Source of the DNA: Pseudovibrio sp947494035
GTDB lineage: Bacteria > Pseudomonadota > Alphaproteobacteria > Rhizobiales > Stappiaceae
Assembly: GCA_947494035.1 (NCBI GenBank)
Contig: CANLTN010000011.1
Coordinates: 1-64,000 of the forward strand
Length of the DNA stretch: 64,000 bases
Direction of reading: 5' to 3'
Translations under genes and position numbers: made by a program
The notes under the pieces: model-generated
What the model was told of the DNA's origin: nothing
Databases searched by the model: none
The model's input: only the letters and a program-made list of their open reading frames with translations
Shown: positions 1 to 7,890 of the stretch, piece after piece
Layout of the letters: each line of letters begins with the position of its first letter
Numbering within the stretch: the stretch's first letter is position 1

Positions 1-197
1 TCCGTAACAGTAACTCCATCAGGAGCTACCCGCGAATAACCGCCGTCCACGTTTCTCTTTCTATACCATATTCAATTATCAATGAGCGGAGACTTGCGCC
101 TCGATATCCAGACCTACAAAGCTCTCTAAAACCCCGTAAATCCTTCTGTTTGTCTGCCTCCAGTCCGGCGCCTCAGTGGCCCGCCCCGGTGGCGTGA
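1..197 (-). ncRNA. Probable rRNA operon leader (5' part of pre-rRNA)
   Basis: Downstream of the 203-231 promoter, on the minus strand, there is no open reading frame. The sequence contains AAGAGAAACGTGGACGGCGG (about 41-60), a motif I associate with the rRNA leader or spacer of Rhizobiales-like genomes. The 16S gene itself is not in the window and would begin beyond position 1. This is an inference from the motif and the promoter. Confidence 0.6.
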
Positions 198-202
198 AGC
201 GG

Positions 203-231
203 GTTATAGGGATACCGACCCCACCCGTCAA
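203..231 (-). promoter_or_regulatory. rRNA operon promoter (-35/-10) on the minus strand
   Basis: Read on the minus strand, a TTGACG -35 box (226-231) is followed after exactly 17 bases by a TATAAC -10 box (203-208). A/T-rich DNA upstream of the -35 (about 232-260) resembles an UP element. This arrangement, with CCC just before TATAAC, is typical of alphaproteobacterial rrn promoters (family knowledge). It points toward position 1, where a leader-like sequence follows. Confidence 0.75.
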
Positions 232-240
232 CACGCAAAT

Positions 241-1120
241 TCCAAAAATTCAAAACAATCTGCGAAAAACTAAAACCACCGCCAAACAACACCAACATAT
301 ATCAACCAACCAGTACCCATAGACCACCCCAAAACCGCAGAAACAAGCCAATCACAAAACAAATCAGTCCCAATAATTAACAAAACCAGAATTTGCACAG
401 ACCACGGGAAAACACAAAAACTTATACAAACCACACCCGCAAAACGCCCGATCAGCGACAGACCAGCTAGATCGCGCAACGTGATACTTCAGAGGGCCGT
501 TTATGCTCCCCCAAAACCCACTTGAGCCAGTTTGCGTTGCTTTGCGTCGATTTGCGTTTTTTAGCCCTCAGGACGCGCGATCTTGCGTTCATATGTCAGG
601 AAGTGGTGGGAACCGACCAGCTCTCAGCAAACCGCGCCGCCTTCACGCAACCCCACCTTATCCCCCTCACCCGCTGGCGAAATCAGGCCTGCTCAAGACC
701 GCCGCACTCCCAACTTATCAAAACTTATCATCACACACCGAAAATCTATCCCCGCTCCGAACACAAGAACAAAACAAAACCGGCCTCAAGCCTTCAAATC
801 AGGCTAAGCCCAAATCACCGCCAAAAAACCAAAACCAAATCAGCACCAGCAAAAACTCAAGGAGAACATTACGGGAATGGACCACGATCAAAACATGCTC
901 CACTATCCAACCACAGCCAAACACCACAACATCGGTCCAAAACCGCGCTCTTTGAAAATCGAATATTGAAAACGAAGGCCCTCGCACTCACGGAGCCAGA
1001 GGAAGGAGGAATGTTGGAGAATAGGTATGTGAATATAGGGTCTATCTTCTCAAGCAAACTGAAGCCGGCGGTAATGATTGGCCAACTCGTGCTATGAAAA
1101 GGTCACGGCCACATTGAAGT
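241..1120. other. A+C-rich intergenic region, no gene supported
   Basis: About 880 bases very rich in A and C on the plus strand. Several overlapping ORFs occur on both strands, but none has a convincing ribosome binding site or a recognisable domain, and their composition (Pro, Thr, Gln, Asn, Lys on the plus strand) simply reflects the base skew. I regard the stretch as the upstream region of the rRNA operon. Confidence 0.6.
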
Positions 1121-1128
1121 GCCATGAG

Positions 1129-1153
1129 CTTGTCGCATTGGGAGCGCGACAAG
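1129..1153. repeat. Inverted repeat downstream of the Sel1-like gene
   Basis: CTTGTCGC (1129-1136) and GCGACAAG (1146-1153) form a perfect 8-bp stem with a 9-base loop. It lies 35 bases beyond the stop of the minus-strand Sel1-like gene. There is no clear U-tract, so a terminator role is only possible. Confidence 0.4.
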
Positions 1154-1187
1154 CGATATAGGTCAAGTCCACACTTAATAGGTGAAC

Positions 1188-1457
1188 TTAGTGGACTGAC
1201 AGCCAGTCTCTTGCTGCGCGTTGTGCCTCAGCAATCTCCATGTGCGACATCTCTTGAGATATCTCCCGGCGATAACGCACCGCCTGGGTACTGCCGCGCA
1301 TTGCAGCAAGATTAAACCACTTATGCGCTTCGATCAGATCGCAGGCCCCGGTTTTCCCCGATGCCGCATCCAGACCGCGCTGTACCAAAGACTTCACTTC
1401 GCACGCATTTTGCTTCACGTGCCGATGAATTACGCCATCAAACTGTAACACAGTCAT
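1188..1457 (-). CDS. Small Sel1-repeat-like protein
   Basis: An 89-residue protein with one Sel1/TPR-like helical repeat in the middle (residues about 38-70), including the hallmark AHKWFNLAA and a following helix rich in Arg and Glu. The short form starting MTVLQFDG is familiar to me from alphaproteobacterial genomes, where it is annotated as Sel1 repeat or hypothetical. There is no signal peptide, so it is probably cytoplasmic. Sel1 repeats are protein-interaction surfaces; the partner is unknown. It stands alone, with the rRNA operon downstream and DUF2147 genes divergent. An upstream AGGAGAGA (about 1464-1471 on the minus strand) supports the ATG start. Confidence 0.7.
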   Translation of the reverse strand: MTVLQFDGVIHRHVKQNACEVKSLVQRGLDAASGKTGACDLIEAHKWFNLAAMRGSTQAVRYRREISQEMSHMEIAEAQRAARDWLSVH

Positions 1458-1813
1458 TAAATCTCTCTCCTAAAACACAGTGAACTCATGTGTATTTGCT
1501 CGTAATTTTTCATGAGATATGAGGAAGCAAAGGCTCCCCGAAATCTAACTGACGTCGCGGACTATTAGATTTTGACACTCTAAAAAGGCCGTTAAAAACC
1601 GTGATTGAAACAAAAAAACTAGCTTTAAAGAGGAGATTTACGTAGTTCTGACACGCTGTAAACCAAGGAATATCCCACTGATTGAATTGATGGGTTGCGC
1701 GAATCGAAATCAAAATAAACCTGTCTAGTTCACTGATTGATTGCCTTGCACATTCCTGACATTACGATAAGGTAAGGCCATTATTACCAAGCTTCAGCGT
1801 TTTGGGAGGAACC
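1458..1813. other. Intergenic region between divergent genes
   Basis: About 355 bases between the Sel1-like gene and the first DUF2147 gene. It must hold both promoters. TTGCAC (about 1743) with a TAAGGT-like box 17 bases later is a weak candidate for the DUF2147 promoter. A minus-strand ORF at 1510-1713 has no recognisable features and was not accepted. Confidence 0.4.
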
Positions 1814-2224
1814 ATGAAAGCACCCTTTTTAAAAACATCTTTGGCTGCGCTACTCTCAGTTGGCCTAACAACTTCAGCCCTTGCAGCAGACGCGACAGGC
1901 ATCTGGATGAGAGCAAACGGGTCCGCCAAGATTAAAATCTCCAAGTGCGGCGGCGATCTCTGTGGCAACATTGTTTGGCTAAAAGAGCCACGCAAGGATA
2001 CAGAAAACCCCGACCCAAAGTTACGTGACCGTTCATTGATAGGCTCCAAAACCATTCTTGGCATGAAGAGCAGCGGTGCGAACAGCTGGAAGGGCAAGGT
2101 GTACAATGCCGAAGACGGCAAAACCTATTCTGGAAAGATGGAACTCGTTTCAGCAAACAAGCTAAAACTTGAAGGCTGCGTCTTGATCTTCTGTAAAGGC
2201 GATACCTGGACACGTTCTAAGTAA
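1814..2224 (+). CDS. DUF2147 exported protein, copy 1
   Basis: A 136-residue protein with a Sec signal peptide (residues 1-23, ending SALAA before DATGIW) and a mature DUF2147 domain: the opening GIW...G motif, an ISKCGGDLCG-type Cys pair, LIGSKTILGM, and a C-terminal LEGCVLIFCKGDTW block. DUF2147 proteins are small periplasmic beta-rich proteins of unknown biochemical function. The start is the ATG preceded by GGGAGGA (1804-1810); a TTG four codons upstream would sit inside that binding site. Copy 2 follows 100 bp downstream. The four Cys probably form disulfides. Confidence 0.85.
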   Translation: MKAPFLKTSLAALLSVGLTTSALAADATGIWMRANGSAKIKISKCGGDLCGNIVWLKEPRKDTENPDPKLRDRSLIGSKTILGMKSSGANSWKGKVYNAEDGKTYSGKMELVSANKLKLEGCVLIFCKGDTWTRSK

Positions 2225-2278
2225 ATTTACCTTAAGTCCAGAGACAGCAAGCCAAAACCGGTCTGCTATGATAGCTAG

Positions 2279-2306
2279 TCACCTGCTCCTTAGTTTGAGC
2301 AGGTGA
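2279..2306. promoter_or_regulatory. Perfect 10-bp stem-loop between the DUF2147 copies
   Basis: TCACCTGCTC (2279-2288) and GAGCAGGTGA (2297-2306) are perfect inverted repeats with an 8-base loop. No U-tract follows. The hairpin lies between the two DUF2147 genes, ends 17 bases before the second ATG, and overlaps the binding-site region. It could be a weak terminator or an RNA element controlling the second gene. Confidence 0.55.
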
Positions 2307-2323
2307 TAAGGCAAGCAGATAAA

Positions 2324-2755
2324 ATGACCTACCCCGGTTTCATCATTGGCTTTCTTCTTCTCTTAATCCTTCCGGCAACCTCTGCCTACAGTCAGGATAT
2401 ACGCGGCCTTTGGCGCACCCCCCTCGGCGAAACGATCAATATTGCGCAGTGCGGTGCAAGCCTTTGCGCAAAAGTACAATCCTTCACCCCTCCTAACGGA
2501 CAGCGACAGGAAGATGTTCTCGATGAGAACAATCATGACGCCACAAAAAGATCCCGAAAAATTCTGGGCCTTAATGTTCTTTGGAACATAACCCCAGTGG
2601 GAGAGAACACATGGCAAGCGGAGGGCTATGATCCACGCCGCGGGTATGAAGCCAGTGTCGATATGCAGCTCCTCCCCAGTGGGGCCTTGAACATTAAGGG
2701 ATGCAAGCGGGTAGTCATAAATGTGTGCGATGACATTAACTGGCAACGCCAGTAG
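2324..2755 (+). CDS. DUF2147 exported protein, copy 2
   Basis: A 143-residue paralogue of the preceding gene. A hydrophobic signal peptide (FIIGFLLLLILPATSAYS) is followed by DIRGLWRTPLGETINI, AQCGASLCAK, RKILGLNVLW and C-terminal KGCKRVVINVCDDINW, matching the DUF2147 landmarks in the same order. The start is the ATG after AAGG (2309-2312 region); a GTG at 2303 is in frame but sits inside the 2279-2306 hairpin. Sequence divergence from copy 1 is large, so the duplication is old. Function unknown; probably periplasmic. Confidence 0.8.
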   Translation: MTYPGFIIGFLLLLILPATSAYSQDIRGLWRTPLGETINIAQCGASLCAKVQSFTPPNGQRQEDVLDENNHDATKRSRKILGLNVLWNITPVGENTWQAEGYDPRRGYEASVDMQLLPSGALNIKGCKRVVINVCDDINWQRQ

Positions 2756-2936
2756 TGTTGACGCGGCTACAAACAGGCTAACCGTTTCCAACTCAAGTCA
2801 ACAAAATGTCCCGGCAGTAACCATGCAGCTCATGTTACGAAACATCCGCTGCAGCAGGTAAGCAGTAAGCACTGCACAAACCTTGGATCAGTCCACGAGC
2901 CCCTGCAAACACTCATTATGTTTCTGTTATCAAGGG

Positions 2937-3647
2937 TCAACGCTGATTGAACAGAATAGACTGTTCCACTTTATCGCCCGCAATACTGACAGAAGCAGAT
3001 CCCACTTCTTTGCCGACCTCCAGCCCTTTCACCACAGCAGCGCGTGCCAGCAATCGTTCGCGCCATTCTTTTACATGCGGAAACTCACCCAGATCAATCC
3101 CCTGGCGTTCCCAGCGGTGCGACCAGCCCAATATTGCCATATCCGCAATAGTGTATTCTCCCGCCGCCACATAAACACGATCTGCAAGGCGTTTATTGAG
3201 CACCCCATAAAGCCGATGCGTCTCATTAAAATAGCGTGTTATGGCATATTCGACTTTCTCCGTCGCAAAGTGGCGAAAGTGATGGTTCTGGCCAAGCATG
3301 GGGCCAAACCCACCCATTTGCCACATCAACCACTCTTCTGTTTCCACCCGCGCCCGCTCTTCTACTGGATAAAAATGCTCAAACTTACGCCCCAAATATT
3401 GCATTATGGCACCGGATTCAAAAATCGAGATTGGATCACCACCAGGTCCTTCAGGGTCAATAATCGCAGGCATCCGGTTATTGGGCGCAATTTTTAGAAA
3501 GGATGGCTCAAACTGCTCACCACGTCTAAGGTTCACCAGCTTCACAGCATAGGGGACACCAAGCTCCTCCAGCATAATAGAAATCTTCCAGCCATTCGGT
3601 GTTGGCCAATAGTAAAGCTCGATGGGTTTTGTCTGCGATAAAGCCAT
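2937..3647 (-). CDS. Glutathione S-transferase, YfcG/YghU (Nu-class) type
   Basis: A 236-residue GST. The N-terminal thioredoxin-like domain (about 1-85) has the YYWPTPNGWKISIMLEEL motif typical of YfcG/YghU-type disulfide-bond oxidoreductases, with Thr/Asn in place of the classical Tyr/Ser, and the cis-Pro and glutathione-binding region RMPAIIDPEG...SIFESGAIMQYLG. The helical C-terminal domain carries the YTIADMAILGW capping motif. The likely role is a glutathione-dependent disulfide reductase in the cytosol. The start is an ATG preceded by GCAGGTGTC; a longer in-frame extension to 3725 lacks family resemblance. It is the last gene of a minus-strand run. Confidence 0.85.
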   Translation of the reverse strand: MALSQTKPIELYYWPTPNGWKISIMLEELGVPYAVKLVNLRRGEQFEPSFLKIAPNNRMPAIIDPEGPGGDPISIFESGAIMQYLGRKFEHFYPVEERARVETEEWLMWQMGGFGPMLGQNHHFRHFATEKVEYAITRYFNETHRLYGVLNKRLADRVYVAAGEYTIADMAILGWSHRWERQGIDLGEFPHVKEWRERLLARAAVVKGLEVGKEVGSASVSIAGDKVEQSILFNQR

Positions 3648-3764
3648 AAAGACACCTGCAAAAACCGTTTGACGAAATTGCTGATGAGGACCGAGTGGGT
3701 CAGTCTCTAAACTAATCCAAAACAATCACAGCTGGAAACAATCAGCCTTCATGCCAGTTAACGC

Positions 3765-4217
3765 TTAGAGAATCAGCTTGAAGCCCTCATGGGTCGGCAC
3801 AAATCCATTGCTGGAATAAAAGCGATGCGCATCTCTGCGTTCTTTGTTTGACGTCAGTTGCACCATACAGCACCCGTTGTCGCGAGCCAGCTTCACCGCT
3901 TGAGTAAGCATCTGTTTGCCGAGCCCTTTGCCACGCATATCAGTACGGGTGTGCATGCTTTCGATCTGTGCGCGTGGCTTCCCATTGAAAGCAAGGCCCT
4001 TCACAAAAGTAAGCTGAAACGTTGCAACAAGGTCTCCCTCCGCCAGCTCCCCCACATAAATGTTGGTGTTTGGGCACTGTTGGATAGCCGAAAACGCAAG
4101 CTCGTATGCTTCCGTTTCATCATTTTCCAAGTGCGCCCGCTGGGAGGAAGCACCTGTGTTCATCATCCGCACAACTGCATCAAGGTCCTCAGTGCGGGCA
4201 ATACGTATCTTCAACAT
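3765..4217 (-). CDS. GNAT family N-acetyltransferase
   Basis: A 150-residue single-domain GNAT. Visible landmarks: IRIARTEDLDAVV at the N-terminus, the beta-4 strand AQIESMHTRTDMRG, the acetyl-CoA pyrophosphate loop RGKGLGKQML (R/Q-x-x-G-x-G/A type), and the C-terminal AHRFYSSNGF motif. Acceptor unknown. It starts 18 bases after the stop of the glycosyltransferase gene, so the two are probably co-transcribed. The ATG at 4217 is preferred over the TTG at 4229, since GAGTG lies just upstream of it. Confidence 0.8.
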   Translation of the reverse strand: MLKIRIARTEDLDAVVRMMNTGASSQRAHLENDETEAYELAFSAIQQCPNTNIYVGELAEGDLVATFQLTFVKGLAFNGKPRAQIESMHTRTDMRGKGLGKQMLTQAVKLARDNGCCMVQLTSNKERRDAHRFYSSNGFVPTHEGFKLIL

Positions 4218-4235
4218 CAAAACACTCAATATGAA

Positions 4236-5795
4236 CTAGCGACAAATATCAGAATCGCCTTCAACCTTCGCGACCCCGAACGTGGTTGTACGGAAACTAT
4301 CCTCCTTCCACAAATGTGGCCAGCCCGCATGTATCTGGCGTAACGCCAATATCTTGTCGGTTGCAGGTGCTTCATCCAGATGAAACCCACCGCTCGTAAG
4401 TGCCTCCAGCACACTGCGCTGACCTCCGTTATCGCCCATATCCCAAACGATGAAGCAGTCTTGGCGTCGCCGGGTGCTGGGTCGGAAGCTATGGATAATA
4501 TGGCGCGCCTCCGGCAGGCTAACCCGCAGATTTCCGCCCGTATATTCATCCAGCGAGATGATTGTGGCGCGCTCGGTTTCAGGAAACTGGGCTTTTAGCT
4601 GCTCCCCTAGTTTATAAAAGGGCTTCATATGGCGACAATAACCACCACACATGTTCTTATCAGGTGCCAGAAAACCTGCGATGCGAACACCAAAGACCAC
4701 CGCAACAAGTAAAGCAAGAACGCTGCTGTATACCACCACCGATCTGGTGGAATAGCGCCGCAGCGAGATTTGGTAGAACATCACAATAGGAAGCAGCAGC
4801 AGCACCGGATACATGTGCCGTTCTTTAATGTATTGCGCTCCACTCAGCACGACGCCGATAAACGCCAGCCCCAGAGCAAAAAATAGCGCCCGCTGAAACA
4901 ACCGGCCGGCGGCCTGCGTAACTGGATCGATGACCTCTCTTTTCTCACCGCGATACAGGCTGGGAAAGAACGCCAGCAAGACCACCGGCAGGAACGGCAC
5001 GGAAAAGCCCAGTACACTGAGCAATAATCGCAGCTCACCAGTCAGGATCTGGCGCAGCCCAATCCCCCGCTTTCCCTCGCGCATCACAGTAAGGGCAGAA
5101 CCGATGAGAGGCTGCTCACCGCTTATGACCCAATAGATGTACGGCGAATACACTGCAGCTGCGACCACCCCAGCAACAATCAAAAGCGGAAACCTGAGCC
5201 GCGCGCGCCAATAACCATCACTGAGCGCAGCGAGGAATACAGAGGCCGGCACCAAGACGTAGGAGTGCTTGGAAAGCATGCCGAGACCGACGGCAACGCC
5301 CAGAAAAACAGTTATTCCCAGCGTCCCATCATTCAAAAATCGAAGAATGAAATAGACGGTTGCAGCCGAGGCTGCCAGCAGCACGGCGGTGTGGGTCACT
5401 CCCTCATGTAGGTTAAAGCCGATCTGGTAGAGCGCCACGTAAGAATAGACAGCAAGCGCTGCCAGTTTGTCATCATTGATGGCCTGCTGTGCAACACCAT
5501 AGATAAACAGCGCGAAACACATCAACAGCAAGTATTTAAGAGTGAGGAAGCTCCAGATCGTCGGCCCGAAGATCTTCTGAAATCCAAAAAGCATCCACTC
5601 ATAAAGTGGTGGCTGGCGTACCTGATAGCCGAGCCTCAGCTGCTGGACAAACACATTCTCAAACATGTCATCGGTGCTCAGTGTGGGCGAGAAGTAGCCA
5701 CGCAGAAGCATATGTAGCAGCAAGTACGCTGCAATCAGGACTATGACACCGGCAGGGCGCCACCAAAATCGGGTTGATACTGTCTCTTCCGGCAT
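4236..5795 (-). CDS. GT39 (ArnT/PMT-like) membrane glycosyltransferase
   Basis: A 519-residue polytopic protein with about 10-12 hydrophobic segments. After the first TM comes a periplasmic loop with paired acidic residues (LSTDDMFENVF, about 37-47) and then the QPPLYEWMLFGFQKIFG motif, diagnostic of the GT39/PMT-2 superfamily, which transfers sugars from polyprenyl-phosphate donors to lipid or protein acceptors on the outer face of the inner membrane. A C-terminal soluble portion (about 385-519) contains four Cys (CGGYC, CFIVW, SDIC). Acceptor unknown. It lies 124 bp downstream of opgH but is separated from it by a strong hairpin (5862-5899), so a glucan-modifying role is only a hypothesis. 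Confidence 0.75.
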   Translation of the reverse strand: MPEETVSTRFWWRPAGVIVLIAAYLLLHMLLRGYFSPTLSTDDMFENVFVQQLRLGYQVRQPPLYEWMLFGFQKIFGPTIWSFLTLKYLLLMCFALFIYGVAQQAINDDKLAALAVYSYVALYQIGFNLHEGVTHTAVLLAASAATVYFILRFLNDGTLGITVFLGVAVGLGMLSKHSYVLVPASVFLAALSDGYWRARLRFPLLIVAGVVAAAVYSPYIYWVISGEQPLIGSALTVMREGKRGIGLRQILTGELRLLLSVLGFSVPFLPVVLLAFFPSLYRGEKREVIDPVTQAAGRLFQRALFFALGLAFIGVVLSGAQYIKERHMYPVLLLLPIVMFYQISLRRYSTRSVVVYSSVLALLVAVVFGVRIAGFLAPDKNMCGGYCRHMKPFYKLGEQLKAQFPETERATIISLDEYTGGNLRVSLPEARHIIHSFRPSTRRRQDCFIVWDMGDNGGQRSVLEALTSGGFHLDEAPATDKILALRQIHAGWPHLWKEDSFRTTTFGVAKVEGDSDICR

Positions 5796-5861
5796 CCAGA
5801 CATCCCCATCAGAGGCTCAGACAGCAAGCTTAGACCCGCAAGAAACGGCCAGATACAAAGA

Positions 5862-5899
5862 GGGCCACATCCCGCCTGCTCGGCTGATTGATGTGGCCC
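5862..5899 (-). terminator. Terminator-like hairpin after opgH
   Basis: GGGCCACATC (5862-5871) pairs perfectly with GATGTGGCCC (5890-5899). On the minus strand the stem is followed by the pyrimidine-rich TCTTTGTATC. It lies 20 bases beyond the opgH stop, so it may terminate or attenuate the opg transcript before the GT39 gene. Confidence 0.6.
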
Positions 5900-5919
5900 C
5901 GAAAGCACAGATAAGGAGA

Positions 5920-7671
5920 TTACACCCTAAGTTCTGCGGAGTATTTTTCCACATGCCCGAGCAGTTGCTTTGCACCCTGTTGATCACGGGAAAGCACAAA
6001 CCCCAGTCGCTCGGCTGTCCGGCCGCCCACATCCCATGAGCTTGCCCAGATAATGAACGGCGCGAGCAGCATTGGCAGGGCAACCGGCATCACCCAGAGC
6101 CACAGCGCAGCTTCACCGATCCAGCTCAGGCCCATGGCCAGCGCACCAACAGCGCTCACCCACCAGACAGAGCGGAGGCAGTCAAGCAAAGGTAAGCGAG
6201 CGGCGGCGCGGTGCGCATTGGTCCATCCGCTGTCGCGGCCTATGAGAACCTCAAAAACGGAACGGCATTGGAAAGCCATGAGGATCGGGGCAAAGACCGC
6301 AGAGCTGATCAGCTCCACCAGTCCTCCAAGCACACCCTTGCGGGATGTGTTTTCGGCCCCCAGAAAGACCTCTTTCAAAACAACAAGTGCTTTGGGCAGA
6401 ACCAACAAGGCAATCACGCCAAACAACAACGCTGCACCTTCGTAGACAGCACTGATCGGGATATGGCCGAGAACCGGAAGGTGGTTCTGGAACGTATAGG
6501 CCTCCAGCACCGGCAGATCCAACGGCGCGAACAAGCTGGCCAGAAGAAACACAGCCCAGACCGGAGAACTCAGATAGGACATGATGCCAAGCAGCAAGGA
6601 AAAGCGTCCCCACGGCTTGAGGGAACGCGCCGCAACCACACGGGAATGCTGCAAGTTGCCCTGACACCAGCGCCGGTCCCGCGCCGCGTAGCCCAGAATA
6701 TTCTCGGGCGCCGCCTCGTAGGACCCGGTAATGCGCGGATCACACTCCACCCGCCAGCCCGCACGCGCCATAAGCACCGCTTCCACGCTGTCGTGGCTGA
6801 GAATATGACCGCCAAACGCCGCTGTATCATCCAGTTCCGGCAAACCGCAGCTAGAGGCAAAGGCCCTGGTGCGGATAATGGCGTTGTGCCCCCAAAATGG
6901 TCCGCACTCCCCTTGCATGGCAGCCAGACCAAACGCAAAGGCGCGGCCAAACATGCCTGAGGCAAACATCAGGTTGCGGCCAAAATAGCTCTTCAGGCCA
7001 ACCAGCATAGGCACGGTCTGAAGCAGACCAAGGGTCGGCTCCGCTTCCATTCGGCCAACCATATGCACCAGCGTATCGGCCCGCATCAGGCTGTCCGCAT
7101 CCAGAACAACCATGTAGCGGTAAGCCCCGCCGCAGCGCTGTACAAACTCGGCAACGTTGCCAGCCTTGCGGCCATGGTTTTCCGTCCGGCGACGGTAGAA
7201 AATCTTCTGCTCTGGATACCGCACAAGCAACTGGCGCACCACCTGCTCTTCCAGCGCAGCAATCTCGTCATTGCGGCTATCGGAAAGCACATGCCAGTGA
7301 AACAGGTGGGTTGCATTTTGAGCGCGCAGATCATCCATCATCGCCGCAAGACGCGCGGCAACTTCCGGCGCATCTTCATGATAGATCGGCATCAGGATCG
7401 CCGTGCTTTCAGGAGGCAACGACTGCGGATCGGCGTCAAGAGACGCGACCGAACGGGCGTAAAGCAAGCCCAGCAGAACGGTCGCCCCACCCCAGGAAAG
7501 CCAGAGGGTGCTGACAAACAGCAGGACAATCCGCACAAACTCATAGATATTGAGGCCATCAGCACTCAAGGCTGCATAAAACAGCCCCGTAAAGCTGAGG
7601 GACAACGCCAGACAGAAGACAAAAGCCGCAGCCCGGCGGTGCCCTACCCCGTCGCGAAACGGCTTTTCCAT
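5920..7671 (-). CDS. opgH: Glucans biosynthesis glucosyltransferase OpgH (MdoH)
   Basis: A 583-residue inner-membrane family 2 glycosyltransferase that polymerises glucose from UDP-glucose into the beta-glucan backbone of osmoregulated periplasmic glucans. Two TM helices come first (about 14-70), then a cytosolic GT2 domain with STAILMPIYHED, the DxD-type VLDADSLM (about 190), HDSVEAVLMARAGW and the QxxRW-like RDRRWCQGNLQH (about 340), then about five more TMs. At 583 residues it is well short of the roughly 850-residue enterobacterial enzyme and lacks the long cytosolic N-terminal region. GGAG upstream supports the start. Its ATG follows the stop of the small opgI candidate by 3 bases, indicating coupled translation. 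Confidence 0.92.
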   Translation of the reverse strand: MEKPFRDGVGHRRAAAFVFCLALSLSFTGLFYAALSADGLNIYEFVRIVLLFVSTLWLSWGGATVLLGLLYARSVASLDADPQSLPPESTAILMPIYHEDAPEVAARLAAMMDDLRAQNATHLFHWHVLSDSRNDEIAALEEQVVRQLLVRYPEQKIFYRRRTENHGRKAGNVAEFVQRCGGAYRYMVVLDADSLMRADTLVHMVGRMEAEPTLGLLQTVPMLVGLKSYFGRNLMFASGMFGRAFAFGLAAMQGECGPFWGHNAIIRTRAFASSCGLPELDDTAAFGGHILSHDSVEAVLMARAGWRVECDPRITGSYEAAPENILGYAARDRRWCQGNLQHSRVVAARSLKPWGRFSLLLGIMSYLSSPVWAVFLLASLFAPLDLPVLEAYTFQNHLPVLGHIPISAVYEGAALLFGVIALLVLPKALVVLKEVFLGAENTSRKGVLGGLVELISSAVFAPILMAFQCRSVFEVLIGRDSGWTNAHRAAARLPLLDCLRSVWWVSAVGALAMGLSWIGEAALWLWVMPVALPMLLAPFIIWASSWDVGGRTAERLGFVLSRDQQGAKQLLGHVEKYSAELRV

Positions 7672-7674
7672 ATA

Positions 7675-7890
7675 TTACCGCTCCGAAAAGATAGAGGTGG
7701 CTTTCTGCAGCCGTGCCCGCTTGGCAGGGAGTGCAACAGCATCAGTACGCCCGAGCCGCACACGGCGCCAAGCCAGAACAAACCAGCTCTCATCCGCAGA
7801 AAGATCCTGAACTGGCATGGCAAGCGGTGCAAACGGACCGCTGCTCAACTCAACATTTGTAGAAGACATTTCAGATTTCACAGGTTTCAT
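7675..7890 (-). CDS. Small opg-operon protein, OpgI candidate
   Basis: A 71-residue soluble protein translated between opgG and opgH. Its ATG overlaps the opgG stop (ATGA, 7887-7890) and its stop lies 3 bases before the opgH ATG, so all three are probably translationally coupled. It has no signal peptide or TM; a central ESWFVLAWRRVRLG segment looks amphipathic and the C-terminus is basic. In Rhodobacter sphaeroides the operon is opgG-opgI-opgH, and opgI, unlike its neighbours, has no E. coli mdo counterpart yet is needed for glucan synthesis (published). By position this gene is a candidate for the same role; homology is unproven. It might replace the N-terminal region missing from this OpgH. 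Confidence 0.65.
   Translation of the reverse strand: MKPVKSEMSSTNVELSSGPFAPLAMPVQDLSADESWFVLAWRRVRLGRTDAVALPAKRARLQKATSIFSER

Noticed and set aside
270..479. Minus-strand 69-aa hydrophobic ORF
   Set aside because: It lies upstream of the rRNA promoter; hydrophobicity comes from T/G-rich DNA on this strand.
503..1097. Overlapping plus-strand ORFs of 150 and 191 aa upstream of the Sel1-like gene
   Set aside because: Two frames are open together because the strand is A+C-rich with few stop triplets. No binding site, no domain, and the composition mirrors base skew.
1510..1713. Minus-strand 67-aa ORF
   Set aside because: No domain or ribosome binding site; it occupies the promoter gap between divergent genes.
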